Source: Ecdyonurus torrentis (taxonomy: Eukaryota; Arthropoda; Insecta; Ephemeroptera; Heptageniidae). Taken from it: a stretch of DNA of 64,000 bases. The notes under the pieces were generated by a model that saw only the letters and a program-made list of their open reading frames with translations, was not told the origin of the DNA and did not search any database. Location of the stretch: contig OX439129.1 in assembly GCA_949318235.1 (NCBI GenBank), forward strand, positions 22,313,402 through 22,377,401, given 5' to 3'. A program made the position numbers and the translations under genes. Positions 1-12,357 of this stretch are shown here, one piece after another (the stretch's first letter is position 1; each line of letters begins with the position of its first letter).

Positions 1-2216
<2,216 letters not shown>

Positions 2217-3831
2217 ATGGATAACGAAAAAAATTCAGATATTGATATGACTAATTTGTGTCGGTTATGTGCTGAAATTAATGAAGAAATGATTTATATA
2301 TTTAGTAAAGCTGGGGAGGAGAAGAAATTAGCAAATAAAATCAACTCAAATCTACCTATAACAGTAAGTTTTTCATTTCATTTTTGCCTAACAATATTAA
2401 CACACTGATAAAGTGAGAATCATTAATTAGAATTAGTGTTTATATGTATGTGATTGTCGAATATATTAGTATATTATACATATTTTAGAAATGATAAGAT
2501 GAATGTGTGAAGTGTGAAATGTATGTGTATGTACAGCTCTGGCCAAAAGTTCCCGAACGGGGCAGCGGCGGCCGCTGCGTTTTCTCATAAAGATAACATA
2601 GTGTGTTTGCGGGTTGCCTATGCAAATCGTTTGGGAACTTTTGGCCAGAACTGTACATACGTGCATTGTGATTTGACATTTTTACCTTTGTCCGATAGTG
2701 TCCGAATAGTGAAAATGAAGAACTCTTGAAGTGCTTCATAGTTCATATAGAAGCTTCAAACATTATATATTGCATAATTACTGTAGATGATGTACCGGTA
2801 TGTTATGTATATGATATTTATATGCATATTTATCTGCAAATCATCAGCATTTGCATAATAAATAATTATTGATTTTTGTATAAATATATATAGTACAGTA
2901 TGTATAACAATTGAATAGTTGCAAAGCTGGATACCTCAATCAATGTGTTTTATGTTTTAGGTTTCAGAATCTGATCAACTCCCACTGAAAGTTTGTCTAC
3001 GTTGCATGCTTTGGTTAGAAATGATATGCACAATGCATAAAACCTGCATTGAAGCTAACAAGTTTCTACATTCTCTACTTGGAATCTACTTAAAGGTATG
3101 TATAATACGTATGTTTAGTTTTGAGAACTCAAAAGTGATTTATTTTTTATTATTTCTATGTATTGCAATGTAGTATTGACTACAGTTGTACAGGAACAAC
3201 TGTTTTGTGGCCAACTTTTAGTGATTTTGCTTGCTTCCGTTTTAACATACTGCGCATGCGTAATAAGTACAGACGGAAGTGGATGTGACCGAAATCGTTT
3301 ATACAGTCAACGTCAAAACAGGTTGTTTCTTTATTAGTCAATAGATATATAAATCAAAGACAATGGTAACATACAGGAACAAAGTACACACTTTATAATG
3401 CAAGTAATTCATAAAAAATAATAATAAATAATAAAAATAAAGCCAGTAAAAAACTGGAGATATATCTTGCCTCCTATGACATTAAACAGGATACTTATGA
3501 CATGACTCAATGTTTCCTACAGGATAATGGAGTTGATGTCACAGCACATCAGCAACTGCAGATATCAGAGGAACTGCAAGCAGAAGCTTCTACTTCTAAA
3601 ATTCCTCACCCCACTATAAACACAGCTGGGACACGGTAAATACATATAAAGTGTCATCATGTCCAAGTTTTTCCACAGATTATAAGTAAGGGTGCCATAA
3701 AGAATATTAAAAAAAGAGGGGGAGGCAGACACTCGCAGCGCAGTGCTAGAAGTCAAATTGACTTTGTGTTGCTGTCTTGATGTAACATGTGTTATGGGTT
3801 ATGGGTAATGAAGCAGCTTTATCTTGAGTTA

Positions 3832-3922
<91 letters not shown>

Positions 3923-5220
3923 AAAAATTCATTGTAGTCTTACCTTCTATAAGACCCTGGGCTTTCACTCGCTGCTTGTTTTGACGATAAAAAATAACAC
4001 ACAACACCATAAAAAATTGTCACTTATATATAAGTTAATAAAAAGACTCAATTCACAGTTTTTTAAAAAATTATATATACATAGCTATGTTATATTTACA
4101 CCAAATTGTAACGTTTTCGAGTGCGTATGTAGAAACATACAGTGTCTGCACTCTTCTTCAGCTTACTGACTCTTGCTCACGAGGCGCGCCGACCTCCGCA
4201 ACGGGGGGAGTGGCTCGTCCTCGTCAGGTGTTATTTTATTGTTTATATTTTCACCTGTACGATCACGTGGTACAGTCTTTTTACATGAATCTATAAGTGG
4301 AATCCAAATAGGCGGCAAATCAAAACTAGGTTGACTGATTGTTTCATTATTTCTTCTTGACATTTCTATTGCTTCTAATATTTTTCTTTTTTTATAATGA
4401 CTTTCTCTTCCTATCACCTTTGTTTTCTCCCATTGAATTTGATGGCTGTTCTCCAGTGCATGATCTACAAGTTTTGAATATCCTGTATCTCTTTTTTCTA
4501 TTTTTTGCCTGTGTTCATTCACCCTGATGTCCAATAATAATAATAATAATAATCGGAGAAACGGGTCGTCCATTGGACATCAGGGTGAATGAACACAGGC
4601 AAAAAATAGAAAAAAGAGATACAGGATATTCAAAACTTGTAGATCATGCACTGGAGAACAGCCATCAAATTCAATGGGAGAAAACAAAGGTGATAGGAAG
4701 AGAAAGTCATTATAAAAAAAGAAAAATATTAGAAGCAATAGAAATGTCAAGAAGAAATAATGAAACAATCAGTCAACCTAGTTTTGATTTGCCGCCTATT
4801 TGGATTCCACTTATAGATTCATGTAAAAAGACTGTACCACGTGATCGTACAGGTGAAAATATAAACAATAAAATAACACCTGACGAGGACGAGCCACTCC
4901 CCCCGTTGCGGAGGTCGGCGCGCCTCGTGAGCAAGAGTCAGTAAGCTGAAGAAGAGTGCAGACACTGTATGTTTCTACATACGCACTCGAAAACGTTACA
5001 ATTTGGTGTAAATATAACATAGCTATGTATATATAATTTTTTAAAAAACTGTGAATTGAGTCTTTTTATTAACTTATATATAAGTGACAATTTTTTATGG
5101 TGTTGTGTGTTATTTTTTATCGTCAAAACAAGCAGCGAGTGAAAGCCCAGGGTCTTATAGAAGGTAAGACTACAATGAATTTTTATCATCATGTCACCTC
5201 GCTTGATATTCAAATTTTCA

Positions 5221-5251
<31 letters not shown>

Positions 5252-7781
5252 TACAATGTTGACATTTTTACTATAGCTTTAAATATGGGGGAAAAAAGTT
5301 TTGAGTGTTTGAGGTTTTACTTTCACAATGAACTCACTTTGTGCAAGTCTTTGGGTATTATATCGTCGGGTTAGAGCACAAACTGTGTATCCACAAAAGC
5401 AGCTAAGTCGAAACTCTTATCTTTTTGTATAATAATTTGAACCTTGTTGCTTTTGTAGATACATGGTTTGTGCTCTAACCTGAAGATGTATAATGATTTT
5501 TTTTGCATAATAATTTTCATAACAAAATTTGGCCAATTTAAATGCATTATCTGATTTTGTTTATGCAAACTGATAAAAATAAAAATATGTGAAAACTGCT
5601 TGCTATTGCAAGATTTTAGTTATTATCAAGTTTGAACACAAAAAATTGAATTATAAGAATAAGAGCTGATATAAACACACGAAAAGGGAGCAGATTTAGT
5701 ATTTAGTAACATATTAAAAAGGTGGACTAAATGGAAATACTACTCCAAACAATTCATATAAGACTTAAAAATATCTGGTAATATTTTGAGCTAGGAGGAA
5801 AAGTACTATTAAGATAAAAATTAATTGAAATCTGCATCTCTTATCTTACAGAAATGAACATAAGAGCTCTCGTCATACTCCTACTCACGCACCTTTAACT
5901 GGGACAAATATTACCTCCGAGGATAGGTTACGTGAACACAAAAAGTATCTTCATGAATGTCTGACCATTACCTGCAGCATGTGCAATATTTTCTTCGCCA
6001 CTCTTACACAACTTCAAGATCATTTTACCCAAATTCACCCTAATGAAGAGCCTAGAAGAACTCCTGTTGAAGTTATACCTGAAGTTATTCCTGAAATCAT
6101 TCCTGAAGTAACCTATACACCTCCTGTAAGGTTTGTCCTGGCTATAAAGCCTGATCAACATATTGAGGAATTAATTCCAAGTCCTGAACCAATTCTAAGT
6201 CCTGAACCAATTCCAAGTCCTGAATTGTTTGATGATGCAGCTAGCATTGAAACATTTCATGAAAATGCAAGCAGTAAAACAGTAACTAAAAAGAGGGGAA
6301 GGAAGAAAGTAGGAAATAAGAATAGGAAAATTAGAAAGGAAATTAAAAAATATAGGTATTGTCCTACTTGTAAATTAAGATTTAATATCGAAGATAGAGC
6401 TCCATACAAAGCTCATCTAAAAATACATGCTGAGGTTCTCAAGAAAGAAAAAATGAAATTAAAAGAAGAAAAACTTAAAAATTCGTCAATATGTTGTGAT
6501 TATTGTGATTTACATTTTCTTTCAGAAAAATCAAAACTATTTCATATGCGTTGTAGACATAAAGAATATAAAACATATATTTGTGAAATATGTGGTGTTC
6601 TATTTCATACAAATTCATGTTTAAAAAATCATAAAATTACAAAACATACCAATGAAAAAAAATTCCTTTGTGATACTTGTGGTAAAGCATTTAAACTTAA
6701 GAGTCAATTAAGAAATCATGTTAGAGTTCATGTAGAGAGTCTAGTTGAGTGTACAGTATGTCATAAATATATTCAACCTTACATCATTAAACGTCATATT
6801 ATACAACATACTAGAGGTCGCAGATATCAATGTTCAATGTGTCCTAAAGCATTTTATCGGAAACCTCATTTAGAACAACACGTAGGTGTACATTTAAAAC
6901 ATACATATGAATGTGATATTTGTGGACGTATTTATAGTAGAAAAACTAATTTATATCCTCATAGAAAACGTCATGAAGATCCTTTAACTGGAAAATTTAT
7001 TTGCCTTGTGTATGATTGTAAAAAACAATTTTTTTCACAAAGTGAATTAGTAAGTCATTGTAATGAACATACAAGAGAAGAAATTCTTGTAAAAGTGCAT
7101 GGTAGAAGTAAAGTTTATCAATCCGGTGGATATTTAAAAGTAGGGCCCAAAAAATCACCAACATCATTTCAATGTTGTTATTGTGAAAGTAATGTCAGCC
7201 ATTTGACAATTTATCTTAATCATATGAAAAAACATGTTAAAGATGATCCTAGTAAAGAAGTTAAATATATATGTAGCATTTGTGATGGACAATTTAGTAA
7301 AAGTAGTGATTTCTTAGAACATTTGACAGTACATCCTGAAGCATACACATTTGCATGTGATTTTTGTAGAGAAAGTTTTGTCTCTTATAAACATAAAATG
7401 ATACACGTAAATAAAGTACATAAAAATGATTTTCAATGTAAAATATGTTTTGATAGCTTTAATTCAACTAAAGCATTAAGAGATCATAAATTAAGTGTAC
7501 ATATTGAAGAAAGAAAATATCCATGCACTTATTGTGATCGGAGATTTACACAAAAAAGATATTTAGTTTATCATTTAACTATACATACGGGTGAAAAAAA
7601 ATTTGCTTGTGGTATTTGTAGTCGTACTTTTAGATTAAAAGGAGATTTGAACATTCATATGAAAACTCACATTAATGATATGCCGTATAAATGTAGCAAA
7701 TGTAACTTTTGTTCTAAAGTTAGACGTGAGTTAGTCATCCATTTATCTAAAGTTCATTCCGATGCTTCAGATTCTGATTAA
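2217..7781 (+). CDS. ZAD-type C2H2 zinc-finger protein, 774 aa, 4 exons
   Basis: Exons 2217-2363, 2961-3095, 3523-3635 and 5852-7781 join in phase (147+135+113+1930 nt) and end at TAA. Exons 1 and 2 encode an N-terminal ZAD domain, with zinc ligands C15/C18 (CRLC) and C61/C64 (CLRC); ZAD domains usually mediate dimerisation and nuclear localisation. Exon 4 encodes about 16 C2H2 fingers: the first near residue 173 (TCSMC), then a Pro/Glu-rich spacer with PEVIPEVIPEIIPEV-type and SPEP repeats, a basic KKRGRKK patch, and fifteen more from about residue 301 to 768. One finger is atypical (CLVYDC, four residues between the cysteines). Some links resemble the TGEK linker (HTGEKKF). It is probably a sequence-specific DNA-binding regulator; the target is unknown and no one-to-one orthologue is recognised, as expected for this fast-evolving family. 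Intron 3 contains a PLE palindrome and intron 1 a MITE. Confidence 0.92.
2534..2653. mobile_element. Tc1/mariner-like MITE, copy 1
   Basis: A 120-bp element with terminal inverted repeats CAGCTCTGGCCAAAAGTTC / GAACTTTTGGCCAGAACTG, flanked by TA on both sides (2532-2533 and 2654-2655), as expected for Tc1/mariner insertion. The interior has a GC-rich block, unusual for this window, and matches in inverted orientation the copy at 8355-8476. It lies in intron 1 of the zinc-finger gene. Confidence 0.88.
3834..3919. repeat. (TA)n tract at the left edge of the PLE palindrome
   Basis: About 43 TA units abut the left arm of the palindrome; a shorter TA run sits beyond the right tail from 5224. This suggests insertion into a TA microsatellite, with TA-rich target duplication. 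Confidence 0.9.
4109..4161 (-). ncRNA. Degenerate hammerhead ribozyme motif (left arm)
   Basis: Mirror image of the 4946-4998 motif in the left palindrome arm, with the same stem II and palindromic stem III and the same missing stem I. Confidence 0.5.
4163..4534 (-). pseudogene. PLE C-terminal fragment (left arm)
   Basis: An open frame encoding a basic segment with WEKTKVIGRESHYKKRK and ILEAIEM motifs, typical of the region after the GIY-YIG endonuclease of PLE proteins. No reverse transcriptase or endonuclease core remains, so it is a 5'-truncated relic. It runs outward from the palindrome centre. Confidence 0.8.
4573..4944 (+). pseudogene. PLE C-terminal fragment (right arm)
   Basis: Mirror copy of the left-arm fragment, 123 codons with the same protein sequence, ending at TAA 4942-4944 immediately before the hammerhead-like core. 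The basic KRRK-type region fits the PLE C-terminus; the catalytic domains are absent. Confidence 0.8.
4946..4998 (+). ncRNA. Degenerate hammerhead ribozyme motif (right arm)
   Basis: CTGAAGA (position 7 is variable in hammerheads), stem II GAGTGC (4954-4959) / GCACTC (4983-4988) with a structured loop, then GAA and a palindromic AACGTT stem III followed by A at 4998, fitting the NUH cleavage rule. I find no good stem I, so self-cleavage is doubtful. The mirror copy is on the minus strand at 4109-4161. Confidence 0.55.
5369..5480. repeat. Short foldback repeat
   Basis: The left half (GGTTAGAGCACAAAC...) and right half (...GTTTGTGCTCTAACC) are inverted copies with roughly 30-bp arms. No coding capacity. 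Probably a small non-autonomous foldback element, in intron 3 of the zinc-finger gene. Confidence 0.7.
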
Positions 7782-8071
7782 CAAAAGGTACAAGGTATTA
7801 ATTTCCTTGAAGGTAATTTTATTTCAAGTGTAAAAAGTTAATTGAAATTCTGTGTGTACTTAATCATTTGTGCTTATATAAAAGGAAAGATACTTTTATT
7901 TATTTATAGTGACAAAATGTTGTGCTTATTTATTGTGATCATAAATTTATATGTATGCAGAAATTTAATTGTGAAATGTATAGTATTCATTATTCATGAA
8001 AGCTGGGAAATCATTATTGCAACAAAATTATTGGAATCTCTTTACAATTTTTCTCTCTGAAATTTGAACTA

Positions 8072-8100
8072 AATAAATATCTATTCCATTGTAGAATAAA
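8072..8100 (+). terminator. Candidate polyadenylation signals of the zinc-finger gene
   Basis: AATAAA occurs at 8072-8077 and 8095-8100, about 290-320 nt after the stop codon and on the coding strand. No other signal is closer in comparable context. Confidence 0.5.
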
Positions 8101-8245
8101 TAAAACAGAAAGGATAGAGGAAACCAGATTTATGTTCTATATAGTTTGGTGAAAATCTTGCTGGCACAGATAATAATGAACACAAACAAATTGGATAGCT
8201 TTCAGTACTGTACTAGACTCCAATAGAAAAAATAAATAAATAAAT
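8101..8245. mobile_element. One-armed PLE pLTR remnant
   Basis: Shares GGATAG...AAACCAG, TTGGTGAAAATCTTGCTGGC and GACTCCAA-type blocks, in the same order, with the left arm of the palindrome at 13440-13860, but has no inverted second arm. It is bounded by AATAAATAAA-like sequence on both sides, compatible with a low-complexity target duplication. Confidence 0.6.
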
Positions 8246-8354
8246 ACCTTTGTCAGTTATCAGGGAGTGGAACTGCCTTGCAGTTCCTACAAAGGAAGTT
8301 CTTAAGAACTTATTTTTGGGAACCGGTTCCAATTTGTGTTGTGATCGTCATGTA

Positions 8355-8476
8355 CAGCTCTGGCCAAAAGTTTGAGAAAGATTTGTTTAGAGGTAACCCG
8401 CAACCACACCATGTTATCTTTATGGGTAAACGCTGCAGCTGCCGCTTCCCCATTCTTAAACTTTTGGCCATAGCTG
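8355..8476. mobile_element. Tc1/mariner-like MITE, copy 2, nested in the hAT-like element
   Basis: A 122-bp element with termini CAGCTCTGGCCAAAAGTTT / AAACTTTTGGCCATAGCTG, flanked by TA (8353-8354 and 8477-8478). It is homologous to the 2534-2653 copy in opposite orientation. Confidence 0.88.
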
Positions 8477-8567
8477 TACTTCACTCATAATATTCAATAT
8501 CCTAATTATTAATTCTGAACTCTTATCACAATATATACGCCGCGCCATAGCCCTCGTTTTTCTCCAC

Positions 8568-8571
<4 letters not shown>

Positions 8572-8607
<36 letters not shown>
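8572..8607. repeat. (TG)n microsatellite
   Basis: A pure TG run inside the hAT-like element. Confidence 0.95.
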
Positions 8608-8608
<1 letters not shown>

Positions 8609-10204
8609 ATACTATTAAAAAAAATCATTCCCGATTTTAAATCCTCATCATGAAAATTATGCAGCGCACTAACCCCCACACTGCTTTGCAATATTGTTTC
8701 CTCTGTCATGCATATTTCACTCAAAATTTAAAAGAATATGCTATTTCTGCCTTTCGTCGCAAGTTTCGCAAAATAGTGCAAACGGTTCTTAAAACAGCAG
8801 AAACGCTTCTCAGGCATGGTTCATAAGAACTAGTTTTCAAAAAGAGGTTCTTAAGAACCAGTTCCGGCCCCTGGTTTTTGTACATAAATGGAGAGAAACT
8901 AGAAATGCTGGATCTAATGGCGTAGCATTGCTTATTCAGTTCAGTGGGGTGGGGGGAAACCTGGGTGAGAAAAGGAAGAGGGAATTAGGGATAAGGTGGT
9001 GATCAGGGAAATTTTGAAGCATATGTTAATTGTTAAAAGGACAGTTAAAACTATGTAGCCATCCTGTGAAGGTCATAATATATTTTTTCCTTGCTTGGTT
9101 ACTTCTATTTTTTCTTTTTATTATTATATCCAACTGCAATAGTTGCTTTTCCTTAATTTATTTTATGATTACAGTATTTTGTTTAAAATTACCAATTGTA
9201 TTGATGTGTAAAACTAATGTTTAATACAGTCTAGTGAACATTACTCCCACTGCCTCAAGCAATCCTTTGTCTTCTTAATATGTCATCTTATTGTTATTAC
9301 TTTATACAGCCCAATCTTATTTATTGTATTATATATGATAACAAAAAACTAAAGGGTTAGAGTTAAATAAAAATTCAGCTTTAAATTGAAAGAAAAAACA
9401 ATGTAATATTATTATATACAGTTTTGATGCAGGAGGATAAATGCATAGTCACATTTGATGATACATTCTCGCAGCATTGAATTATTTTCTGCAAGATCAG
9501 TTTTTGTTACTGCAGTCCATCATGGTTACAAAAAACTTAATACATCTTCCAACCATCAGAAAATATTTTTTATATTCATAAAAAAATTTAAAATGTGGGA
9601 AATAAAATCAAAAGACTTATTAAAAAATGGAGAAAAATTAACAATTTAAATTATAATAAATTACCGCATGGCCCCACTTTTCTCTCCCTCTTTTGCTTAT
9701 TTTGATTTTACAATTTTTTTTTTATCAAATTTAACATCAATGCATTGGAAATGTTGAAACACTTAGCACAGTTCAATAGCAATGATAACAATAAATAATA
9801 ATAAAAACATGTCCTATTTTAAGAGTACTTGAAGGTAAGGAAACAAGTGAATATTAATTCCACTTTATTATGTGTTTTATTATATAAATATGCAACACAG
9901 CTTTATTCATACACACTGTACAAGCTAAAGGTGGAATTACACTGAGTGAGTAATGTGTCGAGGGATAGGCATTTTGCACCACTTCTGTAAGCAAAATAAT
10001 TTAATTTTAAATATTATGGGGTTTAAAAATATTCTACTCTTGTTAGCTATCATCACACAAATAATGTAAGGAAATATTGCTGTAAATTTGTTTAAAAAGC
10101 CAAGTCAAGCCAAAAAAAAAATAAATAAATAAAAAAAAAAATTTTGTTGTGTTAAATAAATACCAATCACAGATAATAATGTTATGGAAAAATCGACTAC
10201 ATGA

Positions 10205-10338
10205 TGATTGATAACAAAAAGATTTGATAGAAAAACATGTAAATTGATGTGTAATAAATGGGAGTTACTATCTCCCATGCCCCAATTTATCCTAACCTAT
10301 CTAATGTGTTTTTCTATCAAATCCTTTTATTATCAATC
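10205..10338. repeat. Foldback repeat (GATTGATAA family)
   Basis: GATTGATAACAAAAAGATTT... on the left mirrors ...AAATCCTTTTATTATCAATC on the right, arms about 35 bp. A related one-sided copy (GATTGATAATTAGAAAATTT, then GATAGAAAAACAC) occurs near 38895-38950 in a hay intron, so this is a dispersed family. Confidence 0.65.
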
Positions 10339-10648
10339 ACAGATAATATATTAAATTATTGAACAACAAAATAACTCACTGTCCCCAGTTAAAATTTTAA
10401 TGCAAACCTGAAATCACGCTGTATTATTTACAAGAGCATAAAGATAGTTGAAATGCAATCAATTTTTTATGACATGAATACAAAAAGTTAAAAAGAGCGC
10501 AATAATATTCCATTACTGTACAGAAATGCATTACATTAATATATAATAGCTATACAATAATACTAAACATATACATAAATTAAATTAAAAAGGAAATAAA
10601 AAGAAAATTCAGGCAGCAAAAAGTTTTATAATAGTTATACTTCGTTTT

Positions 10649-10680
<32 letters not shown>

Positions 10681-10696
10681 TTCACAGCAAATCTAT

Positions 10697-10702
10697 TTTA
10701 TT
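10697..10702 (-). terminator. Polyadenylation signal of Cdk12
   Basis: AATAAA on the minus strand, about 57 nt beyond the Cdk12 stop codon. Confidence 0.6.
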
Positions 10703-10758
10703 GTTTTATACGACAGGCACTTGATTGTTCTTTTTTTTTTCTTTTATTATTATTATAA

Positions 10759-11344
10759 TTATCTTGTTGGATGATGAATATTCCATGATCCTGAAGGAGG
10801 GTATGATGGGAAATTAGGTGGCAGTGTGACAGATGGGGGTACTCTTCCATACACAGAGGGACCTGAATTCCTACCAGGTGCAAATGCTGGCGGCGGAGGG
10901 CTTTGAGAGTTTTCTAAACTCATGCGAGAGGCGCTGTCTTCTGAAAAACTTGGCTCTCTTACAGCAGCATTTACTGCCTCCATGATACCAGTACTAATTA
11001 ATCCATGCCTTGTTAATAAATCTGTCAATGCTTTCTTTACACCCTCTGTTGCTAAAGATGATGCAGACATGGCACTTGTAGCATTGGCATTGTCACCAGC
11101 ATATACAGCATGTGCATTAAAGCTTTCAGCAGTACGACCTGGACAGATGAAAACAATTTTTTTAGGTATCAACATAATAGTAATAAACAGAATAGAAATA
11201 AATAAAATTGATAGAAAACATATTTCCAAAGAAAAAGATAGTAAAAAGCCCATTATTACACAGCTATAATGCAGGAAAATATACATAACGAGAAAATTTG
11301 TTTGCAATTATTCTGCACTTCTATATTATACATAATATATATAT

Positions 11345-11420
<76 letters not shown>

Positions 11421-12303
11421 AGAGAGTGGGGTCATACGGGTCACTTGCAAAACACATTTTGTGAATTTTAAACTGTTTGAATTGTGGTAGGATGTTCAAA
11501 TTTTTACCATTTGATGTCATAAGCAGGACGTGTTTGTAAAAGTGTTTGTTGAACAATTGAGCCTCATCATTTGGGAAAAAAACAAGAAGGAATTTTTGAA
11601 GCCAAAAAAGTAAGTTTTCTTTTTTTTACATTTTTGCTAATAAAATAAAAAATAATGTTTCCCCATTCCAAATTTTTTGTGAGAACATGTCTTAATATGT
11701 TACTTACATTATACTATAAAATTTATTTCATTGGTTTATCTACAATTTTTGATATTCATGTAAAAAGTGTACAGCCTACCATGGGGCGATGTGGGTCATT
11801 TTTACGGGGTCATGTGGGTCAGCTTCATTGTACTAGTTATGATCACTTTTAACCAATTGTAAGTTAATATTTAATTTCTTTGATTTAGAAAATGGTGAGA
11901 GCATACAGAAGAAAAGGTAAAAGTTTGGATTAAGAAGCTATTTTGCAGACCATCATTGATATGAAAGCTGCGGAAACTTCAAAGTACGACCAACGTCCAA
12001 GCACTATAACATTCCCAAGAAGATTAAGCAATTTCTTGTAATTGTACTGAGACAGAAAAAACAAAATAAAAAAGATTTTCTTTTGCCAATTACTGAGAAA
12101 AGTGTCACAGTTACAGGATCAGATGTAGTTTCAATTTTAATATTTTTAAATGATCCAGAGATTACAAAATCTGCTGAACGTCCATACACAGAATTCCTCA
12201 CATTCAAAAATAATTTGTCTACCTACATATTTTCAGAGTGCTAGACCTTTTAGAATAAGTAGTGCACCCCCTTAAAACATTAATAATCTTAATACTCTAA
12301 AAT

Positions 12304-12357
<54 letters not shown>

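Larger units (their letters stand above)
3918..5222. mobile_element. Penelope-like element, inverted C-terminal/pLTR arms with one-sided tail
   Basis: Two arms of about 618 bp (3918-4535 and 4572-5189) are inverted copies, apparently identical, separated by a 36-bp spacer with an AAT-type run. Each arm encodes the same ~120-residue PLE C-terminal fragment followed by a non-coding stretch with a hammerhead-like core. A unique tail (5190-5222) is present only on the right, then TA repeats, matching the tail-on-one-side pattern of the other PLE inserts. The lack of divergence between arms indicates a young insertion or ongoing conversion. Confidence 0.85.
8261..8873. mobile_element. hAT-like non-autonomous element
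   Basis: Starts with CAGGGAGTGGAACTG and ends with CAGTTCCGGCCCCTG, an imperfect inverted repeat of the CAGGG type usual for hAT; TTCTTAAGAAC blocks recur near both ends. No transposase frame and no clear 8-bp target duplication, so it is old. A mariner-like MITE and a TG microsatellite lie inside it. Confidence 0.6.
7782..10758. other. Intergenic region between the zinc-finger gene and Cdk12 3' end
   Basis: Contains the zinc-finger gene 3' UTR, a one-armed PLE remnant, an hAT-like element with a nested MITE, a TG microsatellite, a foldback repeat and A/T homopolymers. From 8874 to 10204 I see only A+T-rich sequence without a credible gene. Confidence 0.7.

Noticed and set aside
7842..8060. 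Small open frame after the zinc-finger gene
   Set aside because: A+T-rich, no similarity, lies in the 3' UTR before the AATAAA signals.
10922..11269. Plus-strand frame of 115 codons
   Set aside because: Antisense shadow of the last Cdk12 exon, whose minus-strand frame has correct splice phase and family similarity.
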